Positions 1 to 7,817 of a stretch of DNA of 37,773 nt are shown one piece after another. Within the stretch, counting starts at the first letter, position 1. Each line of letters starts with the position of its first letter. A model generated the notes under the pieces. The model was not told the origin of the DNA and searched no databases. It saw only the letters and a program-made list of their open reading frames with translations. A program made the position numbers and the translations under genes. The DNA lies in assembly GCF_001552275.1 (NCBI RefSeq), contig NZ_BCQW01000027.1, positions 1-37,773 of the forward strand, given 5' to 3'. This DNA comes from Amphibacillus sediminis NBRC 103570 (GTDB lineage: Bacteria > Bacillota > Bacilli > Bacillales > Amphibacillaceae).

Positions 1-357
1 TGGGGACAGCCTACCCTCGACAATTTACTATTAAAGTTGACAGGGTTGCAATCTATTTATAAGATATTCTAAATTAACTATAAACTAAACGGTAGGTCGA
101 TGATGGGAGAGGACTAGGGTTATCACTCCTCAATTAGCTTTTCCAATGCAGTCTTCCATTGAAATAGATATTGACCCAGAGGACCTGTCCTCTATATTTA
201 TCTAGATTCCTCTGCTAACTGGATTTTTAGTTCTATGTTCAGTTATCGTTACTAATAGGTTACCAATTGTACTTGATGTATCAATTAGCTAACCATTACT
301 TTTGATTTACCCAAATCGGTGCTTGCACTCCAGAGATTATCCCCATAATAGACGCAT
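1..357. other. Intergenic region downstream of hag, no gene seen
   Basis: No convincing gene. The usual B. subtilis neighbours beyond hag (yvyC, fliD, fliS) are not visible here. The stretch has stops in all frames and only very short open runs. I see no repeat copy or RNA gene in it. Confidence 0.5.
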
Positions 358-395
358 GAAAATGGCTCTGAAGAACTTTTGTTCTCAGAGCCATT
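358..395 (-). terminator. Intrinsic terminator of hag
   Basis: A near-perfect inverted repeat (AATGGCTCTGAGAAC on the minus strand, pairing with its partner across an AAAA loop) lies 11 bases after the flagellin stop codon and is followed by a short T run. It fits a strong rho-independent terminator for a highly expressed monocistronic gene. Confidence 0.88.
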
Positions 396-405
396 CGAGT
401 TAAAA

Positions 406-1257
406 TTATTGTAATAATTGAAGTACACCTTGTGGTGTTTGGTTAGCTTGTGCCAACATAGATTGAGAAGCTTGAGTAAGGATGTTATTCTTAGTGAATT
501 CCATCATTTCCTTCGCCATATCTACGTCACGAATACGTGATTCAGCAGCTGTTAAGTTTTCTTGAGAAGCACCAAGGTTATTGATTGTGTGCTCAAGACG
601 GTTTTGGATTGCACCTAAATCAGAACGTTGTGAAGATACAGTTTTGATCGCTGCATCAATAGCATCTAACGCTGAATCAAATGCTTCAGCATTATATTCG
701 CCAGCTTCATTAACGAAACTAGTAGCGTCAATTGCTTCATTTAAAGATAAACCTTCAACACTCATATCACCAATGTTAACAGTTAAAGTTTGCTCAGTGT
801 TAGCACCGATTTGGAAAACTAAGTTAGTTTCAGCATAGTCACCATTTAACAACTTTTTACCGTTAAATTCAGTACGATTAGAGATGCCATCGATTTCTGC
901 TAGTAAGTCTTCAATTTCTTTTTGAATTGCTTCAAGCTCGTCATCGCCTTGAGTACCAACGTTACCAGCTTGTACAACAAGCTCACGCATACGTTGAAGG
1001 ATCGCATGAGTTTCAGTTAATGCACCTTCAGCAGTTTGGATTAAAGAAATACCATCAAGTGAGTTCTTTTGAGCCATTTCAAGACCGCGGATTTGACCAC
1101 GCATTTTTTCAGAGATCGCAAGACCTGCTGCGTCATCTCCAGCACGGTTGATACGAAGACCTGAAGATAATTTTTCTAAAGAGCTTTGTACTGCATTCGT
1201 GTTACCAGTTAGTTGGCGGTGTGTGTTTAACGCCGCAATGTTGTGATTAATTCTCAC
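406..1257 (-). CDS. hag: Flagellin
   Basis: Flagellin, the filament subunit, exported by the flagellar type III system. The 283-residue protein has the conserved N-terminal D0/D1 segment (MRINHNIAALNTHRQL, then the SSGLRINRAGDDAAG motif around residues 31-46) and the matching C-terminal D0 segment ending ANQTPQGVLQLLQ. The central region (about 140-200) is short, so this is a compact flagellin with only a small surface domain, slightly shorter than B. subtilis Hag. The start codon is GTG at 1255-1257, preceded by AAGGAGGAATTTAAC. It has its own SigD promoter, a CsrA-type leader and its own terminator. In B. subtilis the same protein binds FliW, which frees CsrA to repress hag translation; the neighbours fliW and csrA suggest the same circuit here. 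Confidence 0.97.
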   Translation of the reverse strand: MRINHNIAALNTHRQLTGNTNAVQSSLEKLSSGLRINRAGDDAAGLAISEKMRGQIRGLEMAQKNSLDGISLIQTAEGALTETHAILQRMRELVVQAGNVGTQGDDELEAIQKEIEDLLAEIDGISNRTEFNGKKLLNGDYAETNLVFQIGANTEQTLTVNIGDMSVEGLSLNEAIDATSFVNEAGEYNAEAFDSALDAIDAAIKTVSSQRSDLGAIQNRLEHTINNLGASQENLTAAESRIRDVDMAKEMMEFTKNNILTQASQSMLAQANQTPQGVLQLLQ

Positions 1258-1260
1258 GTT

Positions 1261-1306
1261 AAATTCCTCCTTGAATTGTGTTTAATGTATGCCACATCCT
1301 TGTGGC
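1261..1306 (-). promoter_or_regulatory. CsrA target in the hag leader: GGA-loop hairpin plus Shine-Dalgarno
   Basis: On the minus strand 1306-1291 reads GCCACAAGGATGTGGC, a six-base-pair hairpin presenting AGGA in the loop. The core ACAAGGATGT equals the known CsrA consensus ACARGGAUGU. About 20 bases downstream lies the hag ribosome binding site AAGGAGGAAT (1261-1270 region), which offers the second GGA. This two-site arrangement is known from the B. subtilis hag leader, where one CsrA dimer bridges both sites and blocks the ribosome. Confidence 0.85.
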
Positions 1307-1314
1307 TGGCCAAA

Positions 1315-1335
1315 GTGAAAGCGGCCGTCTTTCAC
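1315..1335 (-). promoter_or_regulatory. Upstream leader hairpin of hag mRNA
   Basis: GTGAAAG and CTTTCAC form a seven-base-pair stem with a seven-base loop just upstream of the CsrA hairpin in the hag leader. It may stabilise the mRNA or space the CsrA site; the role is inferred only from position. Confidence 0.5.
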
Positions 1336-1358
1336 CTTGCTATGTGCTTACACCCCTA

Positions 1359-1385
1359 TTATCGGATCAAAGCAAAGAATGTTAA
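1359..1385 (-). promoter_or_regulatory. SigD promoter of hag
   Basis: On the minus strand TTAA (1385-1382), exactly 15 bases, then TCCGATAA (1366-1359). The SigD consensus is TAAA-N15-GCCGATAA, so 3 of 4 and 7 of 8 positions match with ideal spacing. The -35 overlaps the csrA stop codon, so hag transcription starts directly at the end of csrA. Confidence 0.88.
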
Positions 1386-1612
1386 ATATTTTTTTGATTT
1401 TTTTTCAGAAAATCTAGGACATCTATCTCATTGATAATGGCCTGGTTATTCTCTTTTTGGATCTCTAGGTAGATTTCCTTTCGGTAAATATCGACCTCTT
1501 TCGGTGCCGATATACCTAGTTTGATTTGATCGCCATCAATGCTGACAACTTTCACTTCAATCTCTTCACCAATTTGAATCGACTGGTTAAGCTTACGTGT
1601 AAGAACAAGCAT
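1382..1612 (-). CDS. csrA: Carbon storage / flagellin translation regulator CsrA
   Basis: Small RNA-binding dimer of 76 residues. The sequence begins [15 protein letters not shown] and carries the conserved [21 protein letters not shown] block and the [11 protein letters not shown] strand-helix, all standard CsrA features. It represses translation by binding GGA in hairpin loops; the hag leader 120 bases downstream has such a site. The ATG lies one base after the fliW stop, and its ribosome binding site AGGGGG is made of the last fliW codons, so translation of the two is probably coupled. In Gram-positive bacteria FliW sequesters CsrA until flagellin is exported. Family identification is secure. 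Confidence 0.96.
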   Translation of the reverse strand: MLVLTRKLNQSIQIGEEIEVKVVSIDGDQIKLGISAPKEVDIYRKEIYLEIQKENNQAIINEIDVLDFLKKNQKNI

Positions 1613-1613
1613 G

Positions 1614-2054
1614 CTAAACCCCCTGTTCCATGACAGGTTTTAATGGGGCTCGAGTTAAATAACGGCTATCATTCGTTACATACTGCTTAGCCAGCTTTTT
1701 GTCTTGATTGATGATAATCGGAGCTTGTAAGTTTATTGTACTTTTTTCAAATTGCTCATTTAAGGTTAAGATACTTAACACCATGACTTGCTCCTCTGAG
1801 CTTATAGCTAGTTGCTCCAATATGGTATCATCCAGCTCAATTTCGTAATCCTGATAAAAATGATAGGGGTTCGTGACGATAAAGGCAATATCCTCCTGTT
1901 TGATCGATTGCAAAACTTGAAAAATTGGGTTATTAGGCAAGTCGATCAAGATAAATTCTTTTTCATCTTGAAAGCCTGGTAGCCCATTTGAAAAGGTGAT
2001 CGTATTATTTTGATCGACCATGATTTCACCAAAGTACTTTGTTTGAATCTGCAT
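1614..2054 (-). CDS. fliW: Flagellar assembly factor FliW
   Basis: FliW (146 residues, normal family length) is a cytoplasmic beta-barrel protein that binds either flagellin or CsrA. Typical features are the early [13 protein letters not shown] strand, [19 protein letters not shown] and the [22 protein letters not shown] segment. Start ATG is preceded by AAAAGGGGAG. It overlaps functionally with csrA, which begins one base after its stop. When Hag accumulates, FliW lets go of CsrA and hag translation stops. Complete, no anomalies seen. Confidence 0.95.
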   Translation of the reverse strand: MQIQTKYFGEIMVDQNNTITFSNGLPGFQDEKEFILIDLPNNPIFQVLQSIKQEDIAFIVTNPYHFYQDYEIELDDTILEQLAISSEEQVMVLSILTLNEQFEKSTINLQAPIIINQDKKLAKQYVTNDSRYLTRAPLKPVMEQGV

Positions 2055-2068
2055 AGTTCTCCCCTTTT

Positions 2069-2659
2069 CTAAATTTTCATTTCAAATTGAAAGTTCCGAA
2101 AAAATAAATCCTCAAAATCAATCAATAAATCATTTTCCTGTCTAATCCCTGTTTCAACCCGACCTGGTACATAGGTAACTCGAGGTTTATTAGGCGTATT
2201 TTGAATGAGTGGTTGATTAACCTGAACACGGATATCAACTTTGGCAGGTTGATAGTCTGTTTTCACTGCGAAAACAGATGGAATCCAGCCAATGTTTATC
2301 TGTTTTTGTGGTCTATATGCATTTTGAACGGCTTGGGTAATAAGTGGTTGTCCACCGTTTTCAATTTTCATTTGCTCCATTCCTTCGTTCGTGCGACGCG
2401 CAATAGCTTCAAGCACTTTTTGATAGCCTCTTTGGGCAGCATCAGCATGAAGCTGCTTAGCGCTTCTTAACCCAATATCATGCCATGCTTGCGATTGGTC
2501 AATCGTAAGCTTAGAAGGCGTTGTCTGAATTGACATTTCAGCCTGGGGCTGATGAATTTCTTGAGTAGCCTTCGGCTGTTCAATGTACTGGCGTGCATTA
2601 TGGGTTTGAAGAGAAATAAGCGCTTGTTGTGATTCAAGCCGAATCTGTGGAAGACGCAT
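2069..2659 (-). CDS. yviE: YviE-like flagellar-operon protein (DUF6470)
   Basis: A 196-residue protein of the YviE / DUF6470 type, recognised from the opening MRLPQIRLESQQALISL, the central GLRSAKQLHADAAQRGYQ segment, and its fixed place between flgL and fliW in Bacillus. Its biochemical function is not established; it is predicted cytoplasmic with no membrane segment. The start has an AGGAG site seven bases upstream. Fourteen bases separate it from fliW. Unusually, it is parted from flgL by a terminator and a repeat copy, so yviE-fliW-csrA may need another promoter here; only a weak candidate (TTGAAA-N18-TATTTG, 2718-2689) is visible. Confidence 0.85.
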   Translation of the reverse strand: MRLPQIRLESQQALISLQTHNARQYIEQPKATQEIHQPQAEMSIQTTPSKLTIDQSQAWHDIGLRSAKQLHADAAQRGYQKVLEAIARRTNEGMEQMKIENGGQPLITQAVQNAYRPQKQINIGWIPSVFAVKTDYQPAKVDIRVQVNQPLIQNTPNKPRVTYVPGRVETGIRQENDLLIDFEDLFFRNFQFEMKI

Positions 2660-2718
2660 ATTCTCACTCCTATTCTGTTCGTTTTATTCAAATAGCTTTG
2701 ATCGATACTCGTTTTCAA

Positions 2719-2923
2719 TAAAGTGAAACTTCGTTCAGTGGGGTTTCGACGCATAGGATGTGCTCGTGCAGACGTTGCGACACAACGTCGCGAACTTAGT
2801 CAGCTTCCTCTCTTTCCCCACTGAACGTTAGTTGAATTAATCGGGCCGTTACTGGCTGTTGAATCTCCCACTTAGACTTGGGACGAGTAATCGCTGCCCC
2901 AGCCAGTTGCACTGCGATAAAAT
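2719..2923 (+). repeat. Structured interspersed repeat, copy 1 (internally deleted)
   Basis: Begins TAAAGTGAAACTTCG and ends ACTGCGATAAAA, like the other five copies. The 5' domain is complete: CGTTCAGTGGGG pairs with CCCCACTGAACG around the inner hairpin GACGTTG-CGACA-CAACGTC and the GGA-loop hairpin GCATAGGATGTGC (2751-2763). About 50 bases of the 3' domain are missing (the sequence jumps from CTTAGAC to TTGGGACGAG). It lies antisense inside the flagellar operon between flgL and yviE. No coding potential seen. Confidence 0.93.
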
Positions 2924-3051
2924 GCAACTTTAATTACCTATTTAATCGTAATCGAGCTAGAAGAGAAAGCTCAAGAACAGCTGCAGTTGGATATGAATAG
3001 TAAAATGACAACCCATCCATTGAAAATGGTGGTTAAATAACCACTAGAAGT

Positions 3052-3083
3052 AAAAAAGCTCGGCAGGTTTGGCCAAGCTTTTC
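3052..3083 (-). terminator. Intrinsic terminator after flgL
   Basis: Minus strand AAAAGCTTGGCC, short loop, then a complementary arm and AGCTTTTTT. It begins at the flgL stop and should end the flgM-flgN-flgK-flgL transcript. In B. subtilis transcription runs on into yviE, so this terminator is a local difference. Confidence 0.75.
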
Positions 3084-3991
3084 TATCTAAGGAAATCTAA
3101 TAAAGAGGGCTGAAGCACACGGGCACCAGCACTTAATGTCGCACGGTGGATAACTTCCTGCATCGTTAAATTCATAATCACTTCTTCAGCGTCTACGTCT
3201 TCATTATCTGACATCATTGACTTCGCACTAATGACCTGGTTGGCAAGCCGATTTTCGATTAAATCAACACGGTTCATGCGTGCACCGATGTTCGCTCTTG
3301 CCTTGAGTGCTTGATCATTATGTCCTTGCATTATATCTATGAACCCTGATAAGTCCTCGTCAGCAATTGTTTCATCCTCTAATGCTGTTAGGAAGTCTTG
3401 AAGATCATAAAAGAGTTCCTCGCTAAAGACTTCTGTTGGATTTAAGTTTACCTGAACCTTTGTTCCAAGATCAAGGACAAACTCATTTTCATTTTCCGAT
3501 ACCACAAAGGTTCCATCTTCATTACGAAGAAATGGTAGGACTCGGTTACCATCTTCGTCAAATTCACCACTTGTATCTGTACCGTTAAAGATATATTTGT
3601 CATTAACCCGTGTATTAGCAACATCCAGTAGTTGGTTAATTAATTGATCCACCTCTTTTGCAATATTGCCTCGATCGTCACCATCATATGTTCCATTGCT
3701 TGCTTGAATGGCTAGATCATTTAAGCGGTGCAAAATATTATTGGTTTCGTCTAGAGCTGCATCGGTATTATCGAGCCAATTATGAGCTTCACTTAAATTA
3801 CGCTCATATTGCTCAATATTTGATAATTGCGAACGATAGCCCATGCCCTTCATCGCGATAAAAGGATCATCAGAGGGGCGGGTAATTTTTTTTCCACTCG
3901 AAAACTGGTTCATATATTTATTTAAGTTGCCATAACTACGGCTAATATTACTTAACATATTGTTTGAAATCATACTTTGAGAAACACGCAT
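3083..3991 (-). CDS. flgL: Flagellar hook-associated protein 3 FlgL
   Basis: HAP3 of the hook-filament junction, 302 residues. It has the flagellin-like N-terminal helix region (MRVSQSMISNNML, then QFSSGKKITRPSDDPFIAMKG at about 28-48) and a C-terminal helix ending SAGARVLQPSLLDFLR. It is exported and polymerises above FlgK, forming the adaptor on which flagellin assembles. Start ATG follows AGGGGTG, and the gene lies 11 bases after flgK. Followed directly by a terminator and repeat copy 1 rather than by yviE. Confidence 0.95.
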   Translation of the reverse strand: MRVSQSMISNNMLSNISRSYGNLNKYMNQFSSGKKITRPSDDPFIAMKGMGYRSQLSNIEQYERNLSEAHNWLDNTDAALDETNNILHRLNDLAIQASNGTYDGDDRGNIAKEVDQLINQLLDVANTRVNDKYIFNGTDTSGEFDEDGNRVLPFLRNEDGTFVVSENENEFVLDLGTKVQVNLNPTEVFSEELFYDLQDFLTALEDETIADEDLSGFIDIMQGHNDQALKARANIGARMNRVDLIENRLANQVISAKSMMSDNEDVDAEEVIMNLTMQEVIHRATLSAGARVLQPSLLDFLR

Positions 3992-4002
3992 TTGTCACAC
4001 CC

Positions 4003-5511
4003 CTATCTTCCGACTAAGCCCATATTATTAATGATCCGATCAAGCATTTCATCTACAGCTGTCATACTACGTGCTGCAGCATTGTAGGCATGTTGAAATT
4101 TAATTAAGTTACTCATTTCTTCATCTAATGATACTGAGCTGACTGACATTCGATTTTCCTCAACCTGCTGGCGAAGAACAGCTGTATTGTTTGTCATCCG
4201 ATTAACTTCCTGTGTTTTGACACCTAAATTTCCAATTAATGCTTGATAGAAGCTTTTCACCGATGTCCGAGCACCTAAGCCAACATCTTGATTACTATAT
4301 ACTTCGGATAGGTTGATCGCATTTGTTCCATCACCACTATCACCATTTAAGCTAGCAGCAATTAAATCAGGGTCATCCAAAATAGCTTGGTTGACACGTA
4401 TTGTTCCAAGTGGATCCTCGTCATCAAATTCAAAGAATGCTAAGCCTTGATCACCATTAAGATCAATTCCTTCTTGATGAACCTCATTAAACTTCTCCAC
4501 GAATGCCCGAAGCATCGTTTCTAGGTCCTCACGTATTTCATTGAAATATCCAGTAACCTCACCATTTTCATCGATGTAACCAAGCATCTCCATATTCGCT
4601 TTAATCGCCCCACGACTATCAAAGTTAGCCGCTTCTATCTCAACAGTCTCACCTAATTCTTCATTAGTAAAGGTAAAAGATTCGATATTTTGATCATCAT
4701 CATAGCTGATTTCAACCTGACTAAATGAACGCGATGCACCATCAACTAGTGTGACCTCTTGACCGACATTTTTTAATTTAACGGTTGCAATTCCCTCTGC
4801 GATGGGGCTTGGCATCCCACTGCTTCTCTCATAAGTAACTTCGATATCGACGAGCTCAGATAGACTATCCAGAAGCCGATCACGTTCATCATACAAGTCA
4901 TTAGGTACGAGACCATGCGGTTCGATACCAGCAATTTCGACATTGATTGCATTTAGTTGGCTAAGGATCGAATTCAAGCTCGCTGCTGATACATCAATTT
5001 GACTGCTTAAATCATCGCGTACTTCCTGTAGAGATGTATCAATATACTGATAAGTATCTGCAATAGCTTGTGCGCGCTGTGCTACAATTTCTCGAGTACC
5101 TGAATGATCGGCATTACCAATTAGATCTTGAAGACTGTTATAAAAATCTTCAAAAACAAATGCCAAGTTTACTTCTGTTGGCTCATTCAATAGATCTTCC
5201 AGTTGCTTTAAGGCTCGACCTTGTGTGAAATAATAATTGTGTTTACTATTTTCAGTCCGATATTGGACATCTAGAAATTGTTCCCTAATTCGTTGGATTG
5301 AACCTGCTTGAACACCACTTCCAACATTTCCGCTGACACCACCAGGTTCACGGCTTGACGTTAACGAGCTAATTTGTTCAAAATTGACTCGTTGTCTTGT
5401 ATAACCAATTGTATTCGCATTTGAAATGTTATGTGAGGTTGTATACAAAGCGAGTTGTTGTGCATTTAGCGCACGTTTTGAAACCTCTAATCCATGAAAC
5501 GTAGAGACCAT
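4003..5511 (-). CDS. flgK: Flagellar hook-associated protein 1 FlgK
   Basis: HAP1, the first junction protein placed on the hook (502 residues, normal length). The N-terminus MVSTFHGLEVSKRALNAQQ continues with the axial-protein motif HNISNANTIGYTRQRV (residues 28-43); the C-terminus SNLIKFQHAYNAAARSMTAV is the matching FlgK/rod-hook family helix. The acidic central domain (about 110-400) is the variable part. RBS AGGAGGG precedes ATG. It is the third gene of the flgM-flgN-flgK-flgL group and is the client of the FlgN chaperone encoded just upstream. Confidence 0.95.
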   Translation of the reverse strand: MVSTFHGLEVSKRALNAQQLALYTTSHNISNANTIGYTRQRVNFEQISSLTSSREPGGVSGNVGSGVQAGSIQRIREQFLDVQYRTENSKHNYYFTQGRALKQLEDLLNEPTEVNLAFVFEDFYNSLQDLIGNADHSGTREIVAQRAQAIADTYQYIDTSLQEVRDDLSSQIDVSAASLNSILSQLNAINVEIAGIEPHGLVPNDLYDERDRLLDSLSELVDIEVTYERSSGMPSPIAEGIATVKLKNVGQEVTLVDGASRSFSQVEISYDDDQNIESFTFTNEELGETVEIEAANFDSRGAIKANMEMLGYIDENGEVTGYFNEIREDLETMLRAFVEKFNEVHQEGIDLNGDQGLAFFEFDDEDPLGTIRVNQAILDDPDLIAASLNGDSGDGTNAINLSEVYSNQDVGLGARTSVKSFYQALIGNLGVKTQEVNRMTNNTAVLRQQVEENRMSVSSVSLDEEMSNLIKFQHAYNAAARSMTAVDEMLDRIINNMGLVGR

Positions 5512-5522
5512 TTGTTTCCCTC

Positions 5523-6017
5523 CTAGGCTTGTGAGTTAAAAATAGATCGTTTATTTTTAGGATCATCCTGATTGTTCTGAGATCCATAATTCAAATTATT
5601 TAATGATGGTGTTAATAAATCTAAATTCATTCTAATAAATTGAAGTGATTGGGTGGTAAGCTCTTGATTCAAGGCTTCTTGTGCTTTTAATTCAACTAAT
5701 ATTTCGGCTAATTTGGTAGCTGCTAGCTCAAGCTGATCACGTTCATTTGTGGCATCTAGTCGCTCCAGAATAAAGGTTACTGTTGCTTCACTAGGTTGAT
5801 ACCCTTCGCTATGTGCCCATTCTTCCGCTGCTTTGATCCGTTCTGCTTCAACTGTCTGCACGGCTTGCACATGCTTTTGCTCAATCTTGAGTAGCTTTTG
5901 AAGCTCAGTTACGTCACCTTTTTTCAACCGCTCGGTTTTCTCCTTAGATACGTGCAATAAACGCTTATGTAGTTCACCTAATTGGTCTAATGACGTAATG
6001 ATCGCTGTTATTGACAT
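5523..6017 (-). CDS. flgN: Flagellar export chaperone FlgN
   Basis: A 164-residue largely helical protein matching FlgN by length, position and pattern: charged N-terminal helices (KRLLHVSKEKTERLKKGDV, about 18-36), a long amphipathic middle, and a glutamine- and asparagine-rich tail. FlgN binds the C-termini of FlgK and FlgL, keeps them unfolded and delivers them to the export gate. AAGGAGG lies ten bases before ATG. It is 11 bases from flgK but 169 bases from flgM, a gap that holds two competing hairpins. Confidence 0.88.
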   Translation of the reverse strand: MSITAIITSLDQLGELHKRLLHVSKEKTERLKKGDVTELQKLLKIEQKHVQAVQTVEAERIKAAEEWAHSEGYQPSEATVTFILERLDATNERDQLELAATKLAEILVELKAQEALNQELTTQSLQFIRMNLDLLTPSLNNLNYGSQNNQDDPKNKRSIFNSQA

Positions 6018-6125
6018 GCAATAACGTCCTCCTTTTTGACAAAACCCATCCTAATCGTCTAGCAAAATTAGCAGGGTAATAAATTGTCATTATTAAAGTA
6101 AACGGATGATCGGCCTGAGTTAAAA

Positions 6126-6155
6126 GATGAAGGTTATAGCTTCATCTCTATAACC
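6126..6155 (-). promoter_or_regulatory. Two mutually exclusive hairpins between flgM and flgN
   Basis: On the minus strand hairpin A is GGTTATAG / CTATAACC (6155-6148 with 6139-6132) and hairpin B is GATGAAG / CTTCATC (6146-6140 with 6132-6126). They share bases, so only one can form. A is transcribed first; B is followed by TTTT and looks like a weak terminator. This is the geometry of an attenuator, in the unusually long flgM-flgN gap. No regulator is identified. Confidence 0.5.
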
Positions 6156-6186
6156 CCAAACCTTTCTTTATGCTTCTATTGAAAAA

Positions 6187-6453
6187 TCACTGCCAAAAAC
6201 GCAGAATTTTTTGCGCAACCTTTTCAGGATCGACCTTATATTGACCTGTCTCAACCTGTGACTTGATCGCATTGACAAGAGGCTCTCTACTTTCATGAAC
6301 ATTCTGGCTCTCTTGCATTTTTTTTGCTTGGTCTGAAATTTGCAATTGATCGGCTTTAGCAAGATATTTAATGCCTGATTGCGCTTGCTTTTGCAATTGC
6401 TTGTGATATGGATTCATATGCGATTGATTCGATCCATGTATTTTCAAGACCAT
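6187..6453 (-). CDS. flgM: Anti-sigma-D factor FlgM
   Basis: An 88-residue FlgM: short, hydrophilic, with the C-terminal SigD-binding region (DQLQISDQAKKMQES, then REPLVNAIKSQVETGQYKV and PEKVAQKIL near residues 55-85). It holds SigD inactive until the hook is complete. The start ATG at 6451-6453 has a modest AGGTAGGTG site. A SigD promoter lies directly upstream, giving the well-known negative feedback loop. A different frame over the same stretch gives a spurious open reading frame, rejected. Confidence 0.9.
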   Translation of the reverse strand: MVLKIHGSNQSHMNPYHKQLQKQAQSGIKYLAKADQLQISDQAKKMQESQNVHESREPLVNAIKSQVETGQYKVDPEKVAQKILRFWQ

Positions 6454-6492
6454 TCACCTACCTTCTCATTCACCATTGCATTGTTATTTCTT

Positions 6493-6519
6493 TTATCGAC
6501 CAGTTGGAAAAAATGTTTA
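6493..6519 (-). promoter_or_regulatory. SigD promoter of flgM
   Basis: Minus strand TAAA (6519-6516), 15 bases, GTCGATAA (6500-6493): 4 of 4 and 7 of 8 matches to the SigD consensus with ideal spacing. It overlaps the end of yvyF, as in B. subtilis, so flgM-flgN-flgK-flgL can be switched on by the sigma factor that FlgM inhibits. Confidence 0.88.
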
Positions 6520-6948
6520 ATTTTTTTTCTTTACCTTATCAACAGCAAAATAAGTGCGGACTTTTTCCGTTTTTTCTTTAGCACGTTTATCTGCTATCGC
6601 CTCCAACTCTATTTCCTTAGCTAAATCCTGTGAAATCTCAGATGAACAACTTGAGCAAAGCTTACCTTCGTCGATCATTGTTCCACATTTTTCACACGGA
6701 TAAGCTAAATTAGGGAACTGGGTTGTGCGTAATCTTTTTTCCTTGACAAATTTAATGATAAGTTGCTCCTCAACACCAGTTGCCTTAACGATCTCTGGAA
6801 TCGTTGCCTGACGATTGGATCTCTTCTTTAAAAATTCATAAACAATCTGGTACTGCTGCTCTTCTTCTTTATAGCACTCAGGACAAATTGACCGCGTTGT
6901 TTTGACAAATAACTTATCACAGTTCAAACAATTATCTAATTCAGCCAT
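6517..6948 (-). CDS. yvyF: YvyF-type flagellar operon zinc-finger protein
   Basis: A 143-residue protein of the TIGR03826/YvyF group, always found upstream of flgM in Bacillus. Visible features: two N-terminal cysteine pairs (CLNC at 8-11 and CPEC at about 22-25), a winged-helix-like middle (ATIPEIVKATGVEEQLI), a second zinc-knuckle (CEKCG ... CSSC) and a basic, lysine-rich tail. A DNA-binding or regulatory role is plausible from this architecture but not proven. It begins 63 bases upstream of flgM and about 185 bases after comFC. Confidence 0.85.
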   Translation of the reverse strand: MAELDNCLNCDKLFVKTTRSICPECYKEEEQQYQIVYEFLKKRSNRQATIPEIVKATGVEEQLIIKFVKEKRLRTTQFPNLAYPCEKCGTMIDEGKLCSSCSSEISQDLAKEIELEAIADKRAKEKTEKVRTYFAVDKVKKKN

Positions 6949-7133
6949 AAGAACCCACCTTTTTTCGTCTTTATTTGCCTTAAGTATAGCATATTATTCT
7001 TTTTCTGATCACAGGGTTTTTCATTAAAAGCCAAAATTGAAACCGCTTAAAAATATAACTAGTCGATTCACCTTTCACCTTGATCAGGCTGACTACGAAA
7101 CTGGCAAACACTTAATCATCCAACGATAGGAGT

Positions 7134-7817
7134 CTATCGAGCTAATGTAAAACTGTATACCTTCTGATGACCTGCTGCTCTTAAACGTTGGGCAGCATGA
7201 TGAATCGTTGTTCCTGTAGTATATATATCGTCAATTAAAACAATTGGTTGAGCAAAATCAACATCCTCTTGACTACCTTGATATAAAAATGGGTTCCGCA
7301 TCGCTAACCGATGTTTGCGTGTTTTCTTGGATTGTTTTTCTCCTTCTAAACGTTTAAGTAACGGGACCGTTGTCCTTGGTAATAAAGAAGCTAGTGCCTC
7401 CGCTTGATTAAAGGATCTATGGGCTAAACGTTTTTCACTTAAAGGAATAGGTACAAGCCAAGTGTGCTTGGGTAACTCGGAAAAGTACTGATTAAAGCGA
7501 GCTTGAAATGAATGAACGAACAAGGCATAAAGCTGATAATCACCGCGAAATTTCCAACGTGCTATCACTTCTTTTAAAAAGGTATTGTAACGAAAAACAG
7601 AACGGTTGTAGCAAAGGAGTTGAGAAGGCCGCCAGCGCTTACAATCTAAACATGAAATATGATCATCCCTACCACAGTAGTCACAGGTAGGTAGATGAAT
7701 CGGCGCTAATAATTGCGCACAGTTAGGGCAAATCGGGTCAAGCTTAGGAAGAATAGTCTGCCATGATAGTCCATGCTCAATAAGTTGATGACAGAATAAG
7801 CAATACACAGTGATCAC
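7134..7817 (-). CDS. comFC: Late competence protein ComFC (phosphoribosyltransferase fold)
   Basis: ComFC/GntX-type protein, 227 residues. The N-terminus has eight cysteines in two zinc-ribbon sets (C6, C9, C30, C33 and C45, C48, C56, C59). The C-terminal half is a phosphoribosyltransferase domain with the PRPP loop VLIDDIYTTGTT (193-204). It works with the ComFA helicase in uptake or processing of transforming single-stranded DNA. The GTG start overlaps the comFA stop in GTGA, implying translational coupling. comFB, which lies between the two genes in B. subtilis, is absent. Confidence 0.92.
   Translation of the reverse strand: MITVYCLFCHQLIEHGLSWQTILPKLDPICPNCAQLLAPIHLPTCDYCGRDDHISCLDCKRWRPSQLLCYNRSVFRYNTFLKEVIARWKFRGDYQLYALFVHSFQARFNQYFSELPKHTWLVPIPLSEKRLAHRSFNQAEALASLLPRTTVPLLKRLEGEKQSKKTRKHRLAMRNPFLYQGSQEDVDFAQPIVLIDDIYTTGTTIHHAAQRLRAAGHQKVYSFTLAR

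Noticed and set aside
123-188. Short minus-strand run ending QWKTALEKLIEE near the left edge
   Set aside because: Only about 21 codons with stops before it and no recognisable family; could be a decayed gene tail but cannot be supported.
6168-6362. Alternative minus-strand frame overlapping flgM
   Set aside because: Shadow of flgM in another frame; basic, low-complexity product and no start signal.
7124-7139. CGATAG-GAGT-CTATCG hairpin at the comFC stop codon
   Set aside because: Only six base pairs and no T run, so not called as a terminator.
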